From contig CAZPAY010000009.1 of assembly GCA_964584805.1 (NCBI GenBank), positions 18,555-82,554 on the forward strand: a stretch of DNA of 64,000 nt, in the 5' to 3' direction. This document shows, piece after piece, positions 1-7,988 of the stretch. The translations under genes and the position numbers were made by a program. Position 1 is the stretch's first letter. The number at the start of each line of letters is the position of its first letter. The stretch is from JABHIE01 sp964584805. GTDB taxonomy: Bacteria; Planctomycetota; UBA1135. The notes beneath the pieces are model-generated. The model saw nothing but the letters and a program-made list of their open reading frames with translations, searched no databases and was not told where the DNA came from.

Positions 1-464
1 GGCATGAAGACCATGACGCCATCGATATCGATAAGAATGCCACCCTTGATGAGTTTCTTAACCTCACCCTCGATAACATCACCTGGCTCGTATTTGCCGA
101 CGATGCCTTCCCAGGCGATTTGACGGTCTGCTTCACGCTTCGAGCAAACGGGCTGACCCGTGCCGCGGTCATCGCCGCGGTAGTAAACGTCGAAGGTGTC
201 ACCGACGGATGGAAGCTCGCCATCTTCGAACTCAGAGAGTACGAGTGGAGCTTCAGCCTTGCCGCCAATGTCGACAAGAACATGACCGTCTGCGATTTTA
301 ATTTCGAGGACGGTGGCTGGAACGATAGCTTCTGCTTCGACATTTCCTGTGTGGTCGCCAACGGCGTCCATGAGGTCAGTTTCTTGCGGGACCAATGCGG
401 CGAGCTCGGCTTCGAGCGCGTCATCGGTCATATCGAATTTACGGAGAAGGTCTTTTGAGACCAT
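1..464 (-). CDS. rpsA: 30S ribosomal protein S1 (N-terminal part, cut by window edge)
   Basis: The reverse strand from an ATG at 464 stays open to base 1, giving about 154 residues beginning MVSKDLLRKF. They contain one full S1 (OB-fold) domain, around GHVLVDIGGKAEAPLVL, and the start of a second, around GDVIEGEVKKLIKGG. S1 helps the 30S subunit bind mRNA and unfold its structure. It lies 61 bases downstream of cmk on the same strand; cmk-rpsA is a conserved pair in many bacteria and here probably shares the cmk promoter. No clear Shine-Dalgarno precedes the ATG. The C-terminal repeats lie outside the window, so the number of S1 domains is unknown. Confidence 0.93.
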   Translation of the reverse strand, partial: MVSKDLLRKFDMTDDALEAELAALVPQETDLMDAVGDHTGNVEAEAIVPATVLEIKIADGHVLVDIGGKAEAPLVLSEFEDGELPSVGDTFDVYYRGDDRGTGQPVCSKREADRQIAWEGIVGKYEPGDVIEGEVKKLIKGGILIDIDGVMVFM

Positions 465-525
465 GGTTAGAGTGGGTTATGGGTTGAAGTTTCGGGGAGA
501 GAACCGGCCCGGTGGGCAGAACGGG

Positions 526-1218
526 TCAAGCGAGTGCTTGAACCCAATCCAAGAGGCGCCCGACTGCCTCTTCAGGGGTTGTGGATGAATTATCCAGGAC
601 ACGGCTATCGGGGAGTACCCGAGGGGCCGCTTCCCCGCGACAGGCATCACGACGGTCTCGATCGGCGAGGGCGTCATGAACTTGCAGCAGGGTAATGCTC
701 GAATGAACGGCGCGTTGTTGCTCGAAGCGGCGCTGGGCGCGCACTTCAAGAGACACATCAACGAAAACTTTTAGCACGGCATCAGGGAAGATAACCGAGC
801 CGGCATCTCGACCATCTGCGACCACGCCCGAAATTTCGGAGCGCGTGCGCAAATCGCGCATGCGGAGAGTGAGTGCCTGACGCACCTCAGCATGATCGGC
901 CACATTGGAAACCTCAGTATCAATCAGCGGGGAACGAATCTCGTCGACTAAAGCACGACCGTCAACAAGGACGGTGCCGTCAGTCTGGCAAGTGATGTCA
1001 ATTTGGGAGAGCGTTTTCAGGACGGCATCGGACTCGGTGGTCGATGCGCCCGCCTCAAGAGTGGCCCAAGTCAGCGCTCGGTACCAAGCGCCAGAATCAA
1101 GATAGGCCCATTGAAGAGCCACCGCTAAACGGCGGGCAAGAGTGCTTTTACCAGAGCCAGAGTGACCATCTAAGGCAACAGCTGGGCGCGGTAGGTTTTG
1201 ACTCTCTTCCGATGTCAT
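526..1218 (-). CDS. cmk: Cytidylate kinase
   Basis: A 230-residue CMP/dCMP kinase that phosphorylates CMP with ATP in pyrimidine nucleotide recycling. The P-loop GHSGSGKS lies at about residues 18-25. It is followed by the family features YLDSGAWYRALT (CMP binding) and VADGRDAGSVIFPDA. The frame stays open upstream to a TTG at 1257, but a good sigma-70 promoter overlaps that extension: its -35 covers the TTG itself. The ATG at 1218 is therefore the supported start and also gives the usual family length. rpsA follows on the same strand. Confidence 0.95.
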   Translation of the reverse strand: MTSEESQNLPRPAVALDGHSGSGKSTLARRLAVALQWAYLDSGAWYRALTWATLEAGASTTESDAVLKTLSQIDITCQTDGTVLVDGRALVDEIRSPLIDTEVSNVADHAEVRQALTLRMRDLRTRSEISGVVADGRDAGSVIFPDAVLKVFVDVSLEVRAQRRFEQQRAVHSSITLLQVHDALADRDRRDACRGEAAPRVLPDSRVLDNSSTTPEEAVGRLLDWVQALA

Positions 1219-1229
1219 GAGGACCGAGA

Positions 1230-1257
1230 ATTTTAACGAATTTCCGCGTCCAGTCAA
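1230..1257 (-). promoter_or_regulatory. Sigma-70 promoter of cmk-rpsA
   Basis: On the minus strand a -35 TTGACT (1257-1252) and a -10 TAAAAT (1235-1230) are separated by 16 bp. The -10 ends 11 nt before the cmk ATG at 1218, so the predicted 5' leader is only a few bases. This is the most canonical -35/-10 pair I saw in the window. Confidence 0.7.
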
Positions 1258-1279
1258 GCAAATGCCCGATTCCTGACCC

Positions 1280-1993
1280 CTAACGCTGCAAAAGAATCAC
1301 GGGGTCATCGCCTGGCTGCCAAGCAGGAAGCACTTGCAAAAAACGTCCGCCGCTCAAAGTGCGAATTTCGGCTGCATGGAGATGCCCAACAATCGCCTTT
1401 TGAGCCCCTTTAACCGCCAGATTTGCCTCAACTGCTTCTGGCTGCAAAGCCCGCGCATCCATAGCCTTTTTCGGGACGGCATCTTTGCTCACTTTTCGCA
1501 AACGACCCGCCATTGATTTTTGCAGGAAAACAGGTAGTCGGCGTAAAACACCCGCCATCAAAGGGTTACGCAAAGCGCGCCGTAGTCTTTGATACGGTAA
1601 ATCGGCGGTGCAGTATGCGTCGCCATGGCTCATCAAAATCCTGCCCTCGCTGGAATCAAACAACATGAAGTCACAAACCTGCCAAAACGGGAAATCTGCA
1701 GTCTGAGCCAAAACATCGCGATTACCACGCACCAAGTAAATCGCAACAGATTGTGACGCTAATTGTTCAAAGGTGTCCGCCAAACCAGACCAAGCGGGTT
1801 GCCGCCACTGTTTCGGGCCCCAGTAAGCGTCAAAAAGGTCACCCAAAATAACCACGGCATCACCGGGTTGCGCATGTTGGCGAAGGGATTTCAAAAATGA
1901 GCTGAGCTCTTGCGGCGAATCTTGGCGCAAATGCAAATCAGCCCACAACAAAATGCGGGGGGCAGAAAGATCAAGCTGGCTAGATTGAGTCAT
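1280..1993 (-). CDS. lpxH: UDP-2,3-diacylglucosamine pyrophosphatase-like metallophosphoesterase (LpxH family)
   Basis: A calcineurin-like phosphoesterase of about 237 residues. The metal-binding motifs appear in order: DLHL, GDLFD, GNRD, SHGDAYCTADLPYQRLRR and GHLHAAE. The HGD-x-Y-C-T-D-YQ-x-R region is typical of LpxH, which cleaves UDP-2,3-diacylglucosamine to lipid X in lipid A synthesis at the inner membrane. The start at 1993 (MTQSSQ) overlaps the 3' end of the upstream sigma-54 regulator by 14 nt, implying translational coupling. A longer frame exists to 2050, but its extra residues do not look like LpxH. Other UDP-sugar pyrophosphatases of this fold (e.g. LpxI-independent paralogues) cannot be excluded. 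Confidence 0.82.
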   Translation of the reverse strand: MTQSSQLDLSAPRILLWADLHLRQDSPQELSSFLKSLRQHAQPGDAVVILGDLFDAYWGPKQWRQPAWSGLADTFEQLASQSVAIYLVRGNRDVLAQTADFPFWQVCDFMLFDSSEGRILMSHGDAYCTADLPYQRLRRALRNPLMAGVLRRLPVFLQKSMAGRLRKVSKDAVPKKAMDARALQPEAVEANLAVKGAQKAIVGHLHAAEIRTLSGGRFLQVLPAWQPGDDPVILLQR

Positions 1994-3371
1994 CGCTCTC
2001 GTTCGCGGTGGAATCAGCCTTCTCTTGTGGCTCGTCGAGCCCCAATTCATTTATTTTCGACCAAAGTACTTTGCGAGAAATGCCCAGTAATTCTGCCGCC
2101 AAGCCACGGACACCTTCCGTTGCGGTGAGCGCATCACGAATCGCACGGCGCTCGGCAAGTCGCACTTGCTCGCGTATCGGCAAAACATCTTGTGGACGAA
2201 TCCCACTCGAAGCGGAGACCCCGCCTGGCAAAAAATGTTCCTGGCGTAATCTGCGAATGCGCCCTGACAAAGCCAAAGCTCGGGTGGCACTATTTTCAAG
2301 CTCACGCGTGTTCCCTGGCCAATCGTATCGAGCGAGCCGCTCGAGTACTTCTGCGGAAATGGAGTAACGCCCCTCGGGATCAATACGCAAAAAGAAATCA
2401 GCCAGTAAAGCAGGAATATCTTGGCGGCGCTCGCGAAGAGGAGGAAGCCTAAGAGGTACAACAGCCAAACGGTGATACAGGTCTTCGCGAAATTGGCCCT
2501 CCTTGACGGCATCCGCCAAATCTACTTTGCTTGCTGCCAAAACGGTTGCATGGACAGGAATTGCACCATTGCCGCCCAAAGGAGTGACTTCGCGCTCCTG
2601 GATTACGCGCAGTAAGGAGGCTTGAGCTTGCGGAGAGAGGTCGTCGATGTCGTCGAGGAAAAGCGTGCCTCGACCAGCCTGAACAAAGAGGCCGTCATGG
2701 TCCTCGTCAGCGCCTGTGAACGCGCCTTTGCAGTAACCGAACAACTCCCCTTCAAGGAGGCTAGCAGGAATCGCTGCGCACGAAACGGGCATAAAGGCCA
2801 TGTCGGATCGCTGGCTTGATCGATGAAGAGACCTTGCAGCGCGTTCTTTACCTGTGCCGCTTTCCCCAACGATGAGAACCGCCGCATTTGAATCGGCCGC
2901 TTGCTGCAAGCGCAATCGCACATCTTGAATGGCCCTGCTTTCACCCGTCATACGAAAGGGCTCGTCATCAGCAGCGACTTGAGCGCGGAGTATGCGCAAT
3001 TCATTCACCATTGCTGCATTTTCTTGAACTCGCGCAACGAGACTCAACAACGCCTCTTGAGGAAATGGTTTTTGCAGATAAGACACCGCACCACCCTTCA
3101 TTGCAGAAACGGCTTGCTCGACGGTGGCGTAACCTGTCATCACCAGCACCTCGGCAGGAGGATCTTGCTGCCGCGCCCGCTCAAGAATTTGGATGCCATC
3201 CGCGCCAGGAAGGCGGACATCGGTCACAACGAGCTCGCAAATATTTTCGGAAAGCCAAGCCAAAGCGGCCGCACCATCATGCAAGGTCGTGACAGCATGC
3301 CCCTCATCGAGCAGGGCATCTGCCAGAATGAGAGCAAGCGTGCGGTCATCTTCGACGAGGAGAATGTCCAT
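1980..3371 (-). CDS. Sigma-54-dependent response regulator, NtrC family
   Basis: A 463-residue regulator with a receiver domain (acidic ED at 8-9, phosphoacceptor D51, K101 in LQKPF), a AAA+ domain and a C-terminal Fis-type helix-turn-helix (AAELLGISRKVLWSKINELG). Walker A is GESGTGK at 169-175 and the sigma-54 contact loop GAFTGA is at 216-221. Walker B reads LFLDDID where most family members have LFLDEIG, so the catalytic Glu is Asp. The start at 3371 (MDILLVEDD) is chosen because the receiver begins there; upstream codons overlap the rpoN start region. It is divergent from rpoN (48 bp between starts) and leads into the lpxH-like gene. No kinase lies beside it; the PAS kinase at 35.2 kb is a candidate partner only by presence in the same window. 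Confidence 0.93.
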   Translation of the reverse strand: MDILLVEDDRTLALILADALLDEGHAVTTLHDGAAALAWLSENICELVVTDVRLPGADGIQILERARQQDPPAEVLVMTGYATVEQAVSAMKGGAVSYLQKPFPQEALLSLVARVQENAAMVNELRILRAQVAADDEPFRMTGESRAIQDVRLRLQQAADSNAAVLIVGESGTGKERAARSLHRSSQRSDMAFMPVSCAAIPASLLEGELFGYCKGAFTGADEDHDGLFVQAGRGTLFLDDIDDLSPQAQASLLRVIQEREVTPLGGNGAIPVHATVLAASKVDLADAVKEGQFREDLYHRLAVVPLRLPPLRERRQDIPALLADFFLRIDPEGRYSISAEVLERLARYDWPGNTRELENSATRALALSGRIRRLRQEHFLPGGVSASSGIRPQDVLPIREQVRLAERRAIRDALTATEGVRGLAAELLGISRKVLWSKINELGLDEPQEKADSTANESDDSI

Positions 3372-3405
3372 GAGAAGACATGGTATCCGCCCCGCTCGTG
3401 TGGGA

Positions 3406-3411
3406 TACACT
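3406..3411 (+). promoter_or_regulatory. -10 element (TACACT) of rpoN
   Basis: GATACACT ends 8 nt before the rpoN ATG at 3420, so the transcript would have almost no leader. On the opposite strand TACCAT lies 8 nt before the ATG of the divergent regulator. The same GATACACT octamer occurs at 32925-32932, upstream of the small lipoprotein gene. Confidence 0.4.
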
Positions 3412-3419
3412 TGTATGTC

Positions 3420-4838
3420 ATGAGACTCGAGTTCAACCAAAGTCTACGAATGGAGCAAAAGCTCCTGCAATCGCCTCAAATGATTCAGGCGATGCAGGTG
3501 CTTCAGTTGACTTCACCTGAACTGCTTGAGAAAATCCAAGAAGAATTGCTCGACAACCCATTCTTAGAGGAAGAGGTAACTGAGACAGAAGCCGCTTCTG
3601 AGAGTGATTCTTCCGACACAAGCGATGACGAGCCCGACATGGAAAGTGTTGCCGAAATGGATCACATTTTGGAAAGCGGTATCGGAGGCACGAAACAAGT
3701 GTCCAGCGAATCGGATGGCTTTGACACGCTTGCACTCATTTCCGCGGCACCGACTCATGCCGGCTTAGACACAATCCTGAGTGAGTTGCGAGTGGCCGAC
3801 ACAAGCGATGCCATTCTGCATGATGCAGAGGTGTTGCTGAGTTTGCTGGACCTCCGAGGTTTTCTACAAGGTGGTATCGCCGAAATCTCGGCAACTACTG
3901 GCCTCGCCGAAACCGAACTTCAAATGGCACTTGATGCCATCCGGCAAGTCTCTCACCCAGCACTCGGCGCGGGCTGTATTCGAGAGGCCTATCTGCTTCA
4001 GATTGAGCGCCTTCCCGAACCTCACCCTCTCGCCGCGGCATTGGTTCGTGATGAATATGACAATTTGCTTGCGAATCGATTACCTCAAATCGCAACTTCG
4101 CTCGGCTGCGAGTTAGACGACATCCGTGAAGCTATCGAATTGCTTGCTCAACTTGATTCGAGGCCACTTTCCGAATATGACGAAGAGCCGACATCGGTCA
4201 TTTTGCCTGATATCTTGATTACAGAATCGACAGAGCAAGGAGAAAGTAAATATGTGATTAAGCTCCTTCGCGAGGGCGTGCCTGATGTGAAGTTCTTAAG
4301 TGAGAGTGCAGTGAAAGCTCTCGAACAAGCCAAAGGGGATGACAAGCTTCATCGTTTTTTGATGAGTAAAGTAGAGCGAGCTCGGTGGTTTCTCGATGCC
4401 ATTCAGCAACGGCGTAACACTTTGAGAAAAGTCGCCGAAGAGCTGGTCCGCCGACAGCGCGAATTTTTGGACTACGGCCCAGAGCATCTAAAACCACTCA
4501 GAATGCAAGAAATTGCCACAGCGGTAAACGTGCACCTCTCTACGGTTTCGCGAGCCATCCGTGGGAAATATGCGCAAACGCCTCAAGGCATTTTGCCACT
4601 TAAAGGGTTTTTCTCTGGCGGGCAAACCACCAGCCGTGGTGGCAATCGTTCGCGCGTTGCCATTCAAGAGCGCATCCGTGAAATTGTTGGCGCGGAAGAT
4701 AGCAGCCACCCCTACAGCGATGAGGAAATCGTCCGCATTTTGAAAGAACGCGATGGTGTGAAAGTTGCGCGCCGTACCGTTACGAAATACCGCAAGATGA
4801 TGAATATTCCAGCCTCAACTTTGCGTCGCTCTTATTGA
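3420..4838 (+). CDS. rpoN: RNA polymerase sigma-54 factor
   Basis: 472 residues, the normal RpoN length. The Gln/Leu-rich activator-interacting region I (MRLEFNQSLRMEQKLLQSPQ) starts at residue 1, followed by an acidic linker, the core-binding domain, the helix-turn-helix and GILPLKGFFSGG region, and the RpoN box ARRTVTKYR at about residues 450-458. The frame is open far upstream (to 2901), but only the ATG at 3420 gives the conserved N terminus. RpoN recognises -24/-12 promoters and needs AAA+ activators, two of which are encoded here (1980-3371 and 36266-37684). A likely target promoter lies at 55975-55991. Confidence 0.97.
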   Translation: MRLEFNQSLRMEQKLLQSPQMIQAMQVLQLTSPELLEKIQEELLDNPFLEEEVTETEAASESDSSDTSDDEPDMESVAEMDHILESGIGGTKQVSSESDGFDTLALISAAPTHAGLDTILSELRVADTSDAILHDAEVLLSLLDLRGFLQGGIAEISATTGLAETELQMALDAIRQVSHPALGAGCIREAYLLQIERLPEPHPLAAALVRDEYDNLLANRLPQIATSLGCELDDIREAIELLAQLDSRPLSEYDEEPTSVILPDILITESTEQGESKYVIKLLREGVPDVKFLSESAVKALEQAKGDDKLHRFLMSKVERARWFLDAIQQRRNTLRKVAEELVRRQREFLDYGPEHLKPLRMQEIATAVNVHLSTVSRAIRGKYAQTPQGILPLKGFFSGGQTTSRGGNRSRVAIQERIREIVGAEDSSHPYSDEEIVRILKERDGVKVARRTVTKYRKMMNIPASTLRRSY

Positions 4839-4866
4839 TTGGTTTTGCTAGAATTAAGGGCTAATC

Positions 4867-5448
4867 ATGGCCAACATTCGCGCAAATAAAGCCCGCAAGG
4901 GGAATATCATCATCATCGATGGTGAGCTTTTCATCGTGACTTCCCACGAGTTCCGTAAGCCGGGCAAGGGCAGTTCCTTCAACCAAATTAAGCTGAAGCA
5001 CCACACAACGGGCGCTCAGAAGGCCCTGCGCCTTTCCTCAGATGAGACACTGGAGCTGGCCTACCTCGACCGCCGCCAAGCGACTTACAGCTACAAGGAG
5101 GGCGAGAATTTTGTCTTTATGGATATTGAGAATTACGAGCAGTACTTTCTTACGCCCACTTTGGTCGACGAGGCAATGCCCTTCGTGCGCGAAAACCAAC
5201 AAGTTGGCGTAACGCTTTACGAGGGTAGCCCACTCACCGTTGAATTGCCAACAACCGTCGTGCTCAAAATCACCGAGGCCGAGATTGGCGCCCGTGGAGA
5301 CACCGTCACAAATGACAAAGTTAAGGCCGTTGCCGAAACGGGGCTTGAATTAAAAGTACCGCCCTACATCACCACCGGTGAATATGTAAAGATTAGCACG
5401 GAAACGGGTGAATTCCAGGCCCGTGCTAAAGAAGAAGATCAGGCTTAA
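4867..5448 (+). CDS. efp: Elongation factor P
   Basis: 193 residues with the three-domain EF-P architecture (KOW-like N domain, two OB domains). EF-P relieves ribosome stalling at consecutive prolines. The exposed loop reads KPGKGSSF with K34 at the tip, the residue that is lysylated or otherwise modified in several bacteria. No modification enzyme (EpmA/EpmB) is visible in the window. A TAGAAT at 4849-4854 followed by AAGGG lies just upstream, suggesting its own short-leader promoter between rpoN and efp. The C-terminal domain ends in the usual GEYVKISTETGEF strand. Confidence 0.97.
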   Translation: MANIRANKARKGNIIIIDGELFIVTSHEFRKPGKGSSFNQIKLKHHTTGAQKALRLSSDETLELAYLDRRQATYSYKEGENFVFMDIENYEQYFLTPTLVDEAMPFVRENQQVGVTLYEGSPLTVELPTTVVLKITEAEIGARGDTVTNDKVKAVAETGLELKVPPYITTGEYVKISTETGEFQARAKEEDQA

Positions 5449-5452
5449 GGCC

Positions 5453-6307
5453 TTATCCTTTTTTTCGTCTCGCTTTTTTCGAAGCCTTTTTCTTCACAGG
5501 AGAAGGCTTCGCTTCCTTTGAGCCTTTCTTGGCTTTTTTCCTTGCCATGCGCTTGGGCGCATTGATGCGAGCTGCACGGCGCTTCGCGCGCGCCAGTTCT
5601 TTACGCCATTCCGGTCGAGCGTGAGAGCCCTCTTCGAGGGCCCGCTGGATAACCGTCGCCGCTTCAACGGGGTCGTCGGTCACATAGAAGAGATCTAAGT
5701 CATCTGCCGAGACGGTACCTTCGGAAACCATCGAGCGCTTAATCCAACGCACGAGCCCACCCCAGTATTCTTTGCCCATCAAAACGATGGGAAAGTTTTC
5801 CATCTTATTGGTTTGAATAAGCGTGAGTGCCTCAAAAAACTCGTCCATTGTGCCGAAACCACCCGGAAGGACAACATAGCCCAATGCATACTTTGCGAAA
5901 CAAACCTTACGCGCAAAGAAGTAGCGGAAGTTCATTTCCAAATCCTGGTATGGATTGGGGTCTTGCTCCATGGGGAGGTCAATGTTCAGGCCAACCGAGA
6001 GGCCTTGACCATCTTTAGCGCCATGATTGGCGGCCTGCATTGCACCTGGGCCACCCCCGGTAATCACGGTGTAACCGCGCTTTGCGACCTCTTCGGCCGT
6101 GCGACGCCCCATTTCATACCATGGGTGTTTTTCAGGAGTGCGTGCCGAGCCAAAAATCGAAATAGCGGGGCCAATGTCTTTGAGCGCATCGAAACCTTCA
6201 ACGAACTCACCGAGAATTTTCAATGCCATCCAGGCATCACCTTTGTCTTTTGCGCGCAGTTCTTGCAACGCAGCTGCTTGTCTTAATTTACTTTTTACCA
6301 TTCCCAT
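5453..6307 (-). CDS. LOG-family (TIGR00730-like) Rossmann-fold protein with basic tail
   Basis: 284 residues. The core carries the LOG motifs GGGPGAMQAANHGA and PGGFGTMDEFFEAL (PGGxGTxxE), known from nucleoside 5'-monophosphate phosphoribohydrolases that release a base from AMP-type nucleotides. The last 50 residues are extremely Lys/Arg/Ala-rich (ending KKASKKARRKKG), like bacterial histone H1-type tails, and are not part of the LOG fold. They may bind nucleic acid. Two in-frame ATGs exist, at 6307 and 6301; a TAACCT exactly 6 nt before the second favours 6301. The substrate is unknown. It converges on efp with 4 nt between the stops. Confidence 0.85.
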   Translation of the reverse strand: MGMVKSKLRQAAALQELRAKDKGDAWMALKILGEFVEGFDALKDIGPAISIFGSARTPEKHPWYEMGRRTAEEVAKRGYTVITGGGPGAMQAANHGAKDGQGLSVGLNIDLPMEQDPNPYQDLEMNFRYFFARKVCFAKYALGYVVLPGGFGTMDEFFEALTLIQTNKMENFPIVLMGKEYWGGLVRWIKRSMVSEGTVSADDLDLFYVTDDPVEAATVIQRALEEGSHARPEWRKELARAKRRAARINAPKRMARKKAKKGSKEAKPSPVKKKASKKARRKKG

Positions 6308-6370
6308 AGGTTACTTCACTTAAGCAATAACCTCCAGAATTCTCTTCTGATATCTCTTTGCTATTTCCGC

Positions 6371-6376
6371 TAAACT
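6371..6376 (+). promoter_or_regulatory. -10 element (TAAACT), 6 nt before the gmhB ATG
   Basis: CCGCTAAACT is followed by exactly 6 nt and then the ATG at 6383, so transcription should begin at or next to the start codon (leaderless mRNA). No convincing -35 is visible. The same TTCCGCTAAACT string occurs at 44227-44238, upstream of tRNA-His. Confidence 0.5.
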
Positions 6377-6382
6377 GAATCC

Positions 6383-6979
6383 ATGCAAGCGCAAACTTCG
6401 CACCCCCGCCCCACTGTCTTCCTAGACAGAGATGGCACGATATTGCGTGAAATACCCTATCTGGCGAGAGCCTCTAAAGCAGAGTTGCTACCCGGCGTTG
6501 GCCAAGGCTTGGCGACACTTCAACAAGCTGGAATGCTCCTGATTGTTGTGTCAAATCAAAGCGGTGTCGCCCGCGGCCTTCTTGACGAAGGCCACCTTCT
6601 CTCCATTCAAGAAGCGACCCAACTTCAGCTCTCAGAATATGGGGTAAAAATCGATGCGTGGTACCATTGCCCGCACCACCAAAGCGTAGGCGTGGCCCCG
6701 CAAAGGCGGCGTTGCCACTGCCGCAAACCTAGAGGTGGCCTACTCAGCAAAGCCTCGGAAGATTTTCAGATTGACTGGGAGCGTTCCGTCGGGGTGGGTG
6801 ATGACATTCGAGATTTACAAGCATTTGCTGCACACGACTTGGCTACTGTTCTCGTCGCAACAGGCAAGGGCCGAGCCTCACAGCAAAAGCTTGCGGAAGA
6901 CGGTAAAGAATCCGACCTCTTTTGCGCCCATATCGGCGAGGCGGCCCCTTGGATTTTGCGTCACGCAAAAACGGCCTGA
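6383..6979 (+). CDS. gmhB: D-glycero-D-manno-heptose 1,7-bisphosphate phosphatase
   Basis: 198-residue HAD-superfamily phosphatase. The nucleophile motif is FLDRDGTI near residue 15, with VVSNQSGVARG (motif II) and GVGDDIRDLQAF (motif IV). A zinc-binding loop of CPHH followed by RRCHCRKPRGG is diagnostic of GmhB/HisB-N enzymes. GmhB removes the 7-phosphate from heptose bisphosphate in ADP-heptose synthesis for LPS core, which agrees with the lpxH-like gene nearby. Other heptose genes are not in the window. It is probably transcribed alone from the -10 at 6371. Confidence 0.92.
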   Translation: MQAQTSHPRPTVFLDRDGTILREIPYLARASKAELLPGVGQGLATLQQAGMLLIVVSNQSGVARGLLDEGHLLSIQEATQLQLSEYGVKIDAWYHCPHHQSVGVAPQRRRCHCRKPRGGLLSKASEDFQIDWERSVGVGDDIRDLQAFAAHDLATVLVATGKGRASQQKLAEDGKESDLFCAHIGEAAPWILRHAKTA

Positions 6980-7022
6980 ACTCAGGCCAAATCGCTGATA
7001 GAATAAAGCCCACATAGGAGTT

Positions 7023-7988
7023 TTGTCTTTCTCTCCCACACATCCCCTCGTGCGTGCTTTGCTACCCGCAGACCAGAGCTCTCTACTTGAGATTCTGTCC
7101 CTGCTCTCTCCAAAGCATCGTTTTGAGCTTTCTTCGCCCCGCCCCGCGCATTGGTTTCAATGGCTAAGCGAGAGTGATCTTGGTGGCTTTGTACTCGATA
7201 CAGATACTGCATGCGATGAGACCTTAACTTCTCTTGAGGCAGCGCATGAATATCGGCCCAGCCTCCAGTCCCTCTTGCTCGTAGGCAAGCGCGGCTTAGT
7301 CGGCCACGAGAACTTGCTACTTCTGCCGGGTGTTTGCCTTTTGCCCAAGCCCTGGACACCCTCCGCCCTAAAGCGCTTCATGCAAGCGCAAACTGAGTCG
7401 AGTTCCGAGTTGCGTGCTGACGATTCACTTTTCCTAGCCAGCCTCGTGGAAGACCTCCGAGACTCTTTAAGTGCTTCCACCGGGTACTTGCAACTTTCAC
7501 TCGATGTCAAGGAGGAGCAGCAAACCCGACTCCTACAAACCGCTATTGAAGCCTCGCGTCGTCTAGACGAGCGACTCAATGCCTTGATGCTGGCCAGTGG
7601 CTCGCAAGGAGCTCACCCTACCGACATTGACTTATCCCAAGTATTCCCTGACTCCCTCAAGGAAAAAGTGACCGTATTTGCCGACCCCAAGGTTCTTGCA
7701 GCGACATCGCTTGTTGCTATCTCTTGGCTCGAACGATTCGGCACAGGAGGCAGCCCTGCCCTGGAATTGCATCAAACCGAATCAAGTGTCACCCTCAACT
7801 GGATGCTGCAGATCGGCGCACAGTTACCGGACAATCCGGTGACTCCACCACCCTTCCTGCGTATTCTTTTAGGCAAATTAGCCGAACGCGTCCCTGCTCA
7901 ACTAAAACTTTCTTATGCCGCAGGTGTGATCCCAACAGCAGTTGCCCTGATTTGGAACCGATCGTTAAGCAACGCCGACGCGGACTAA
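7023..7988 (+). CDS. Pseudo-histidine-kinase with degenerate receiver-like N domain
   Basis: 321 residues, cytoplasmic (no signal or membrane segment). Residues 1-120 look like a worn receiver domain: a hydrophobic strand ending at D59, and LPKPW with K109 where receivers have the conserved Lys. Residues 137-158, FLASLVEDLRDSLSASTGYLQL, align with the kinase H-box (F-L-A-x-V-S-H-E-L-R-T-P-L-x-A-I-x-G-Y), but the phosphorylated His is E143 and the Pro is S148. The following region (about 215-315) resembles an HATPase shell without recognisable N, G1 or G2 boxes. Catalysis is therefore unlikely; a scaffold or phosphotransfer-like role is possible. The TTG start at 7023 is uncertain: TAGGAG ends only 2 nt before it, while TAGAAT lies at 6999-7004. 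It overlaps the DUF5658 gene end by 4 nt. Confidence 0.65.
   Translation: MSFSPTHPLVRALLPADQSSLLEILSLLSPKHRFELSSPRPAHWFQWLSESDLGGFVLDTDTACDETLTSLEAAHEYRPSLQSLLLVGKRGLVGHENLLLLPGVCLLPKPWTPSALKRFMQAQTESSSELRADDSLFLASLVEDLRDSLSASTGYLQLSLDVKEEQQTRLLQTAIEASRRLDERLNALMLASGSQGAHPTDIDLSQVFPDSLKEKVTVFADPKVLAATSLVAISWLERFGTGGSPALELHQTESSVTLNWMLQIGAQLPDNPVTPPPFLRILLGKLAERVPAQLKLSYAAGVIPTAVALIWNRSLSNADAD

Noticed and set aside
1219..1257. 13-codon N-terminal extension of cmk from TTG
   Set aside because: It covers the -35 and -10 boxes of the likely promoter.
2901..3419. N-terminal extension of rpoN by 173 codons
   Set aside because: Antisense to the regulator gene and not RpoN-like; the ATG at 3420 gives the conserved start.
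5436..5470. AGGC-TTAAG-GCCT followed by a T-run as terminator between efp and the LOG gene
   Set aside because: The stem is only 4 bp, and the T-run encodes Lys codons of the LOG tail on the other strand.
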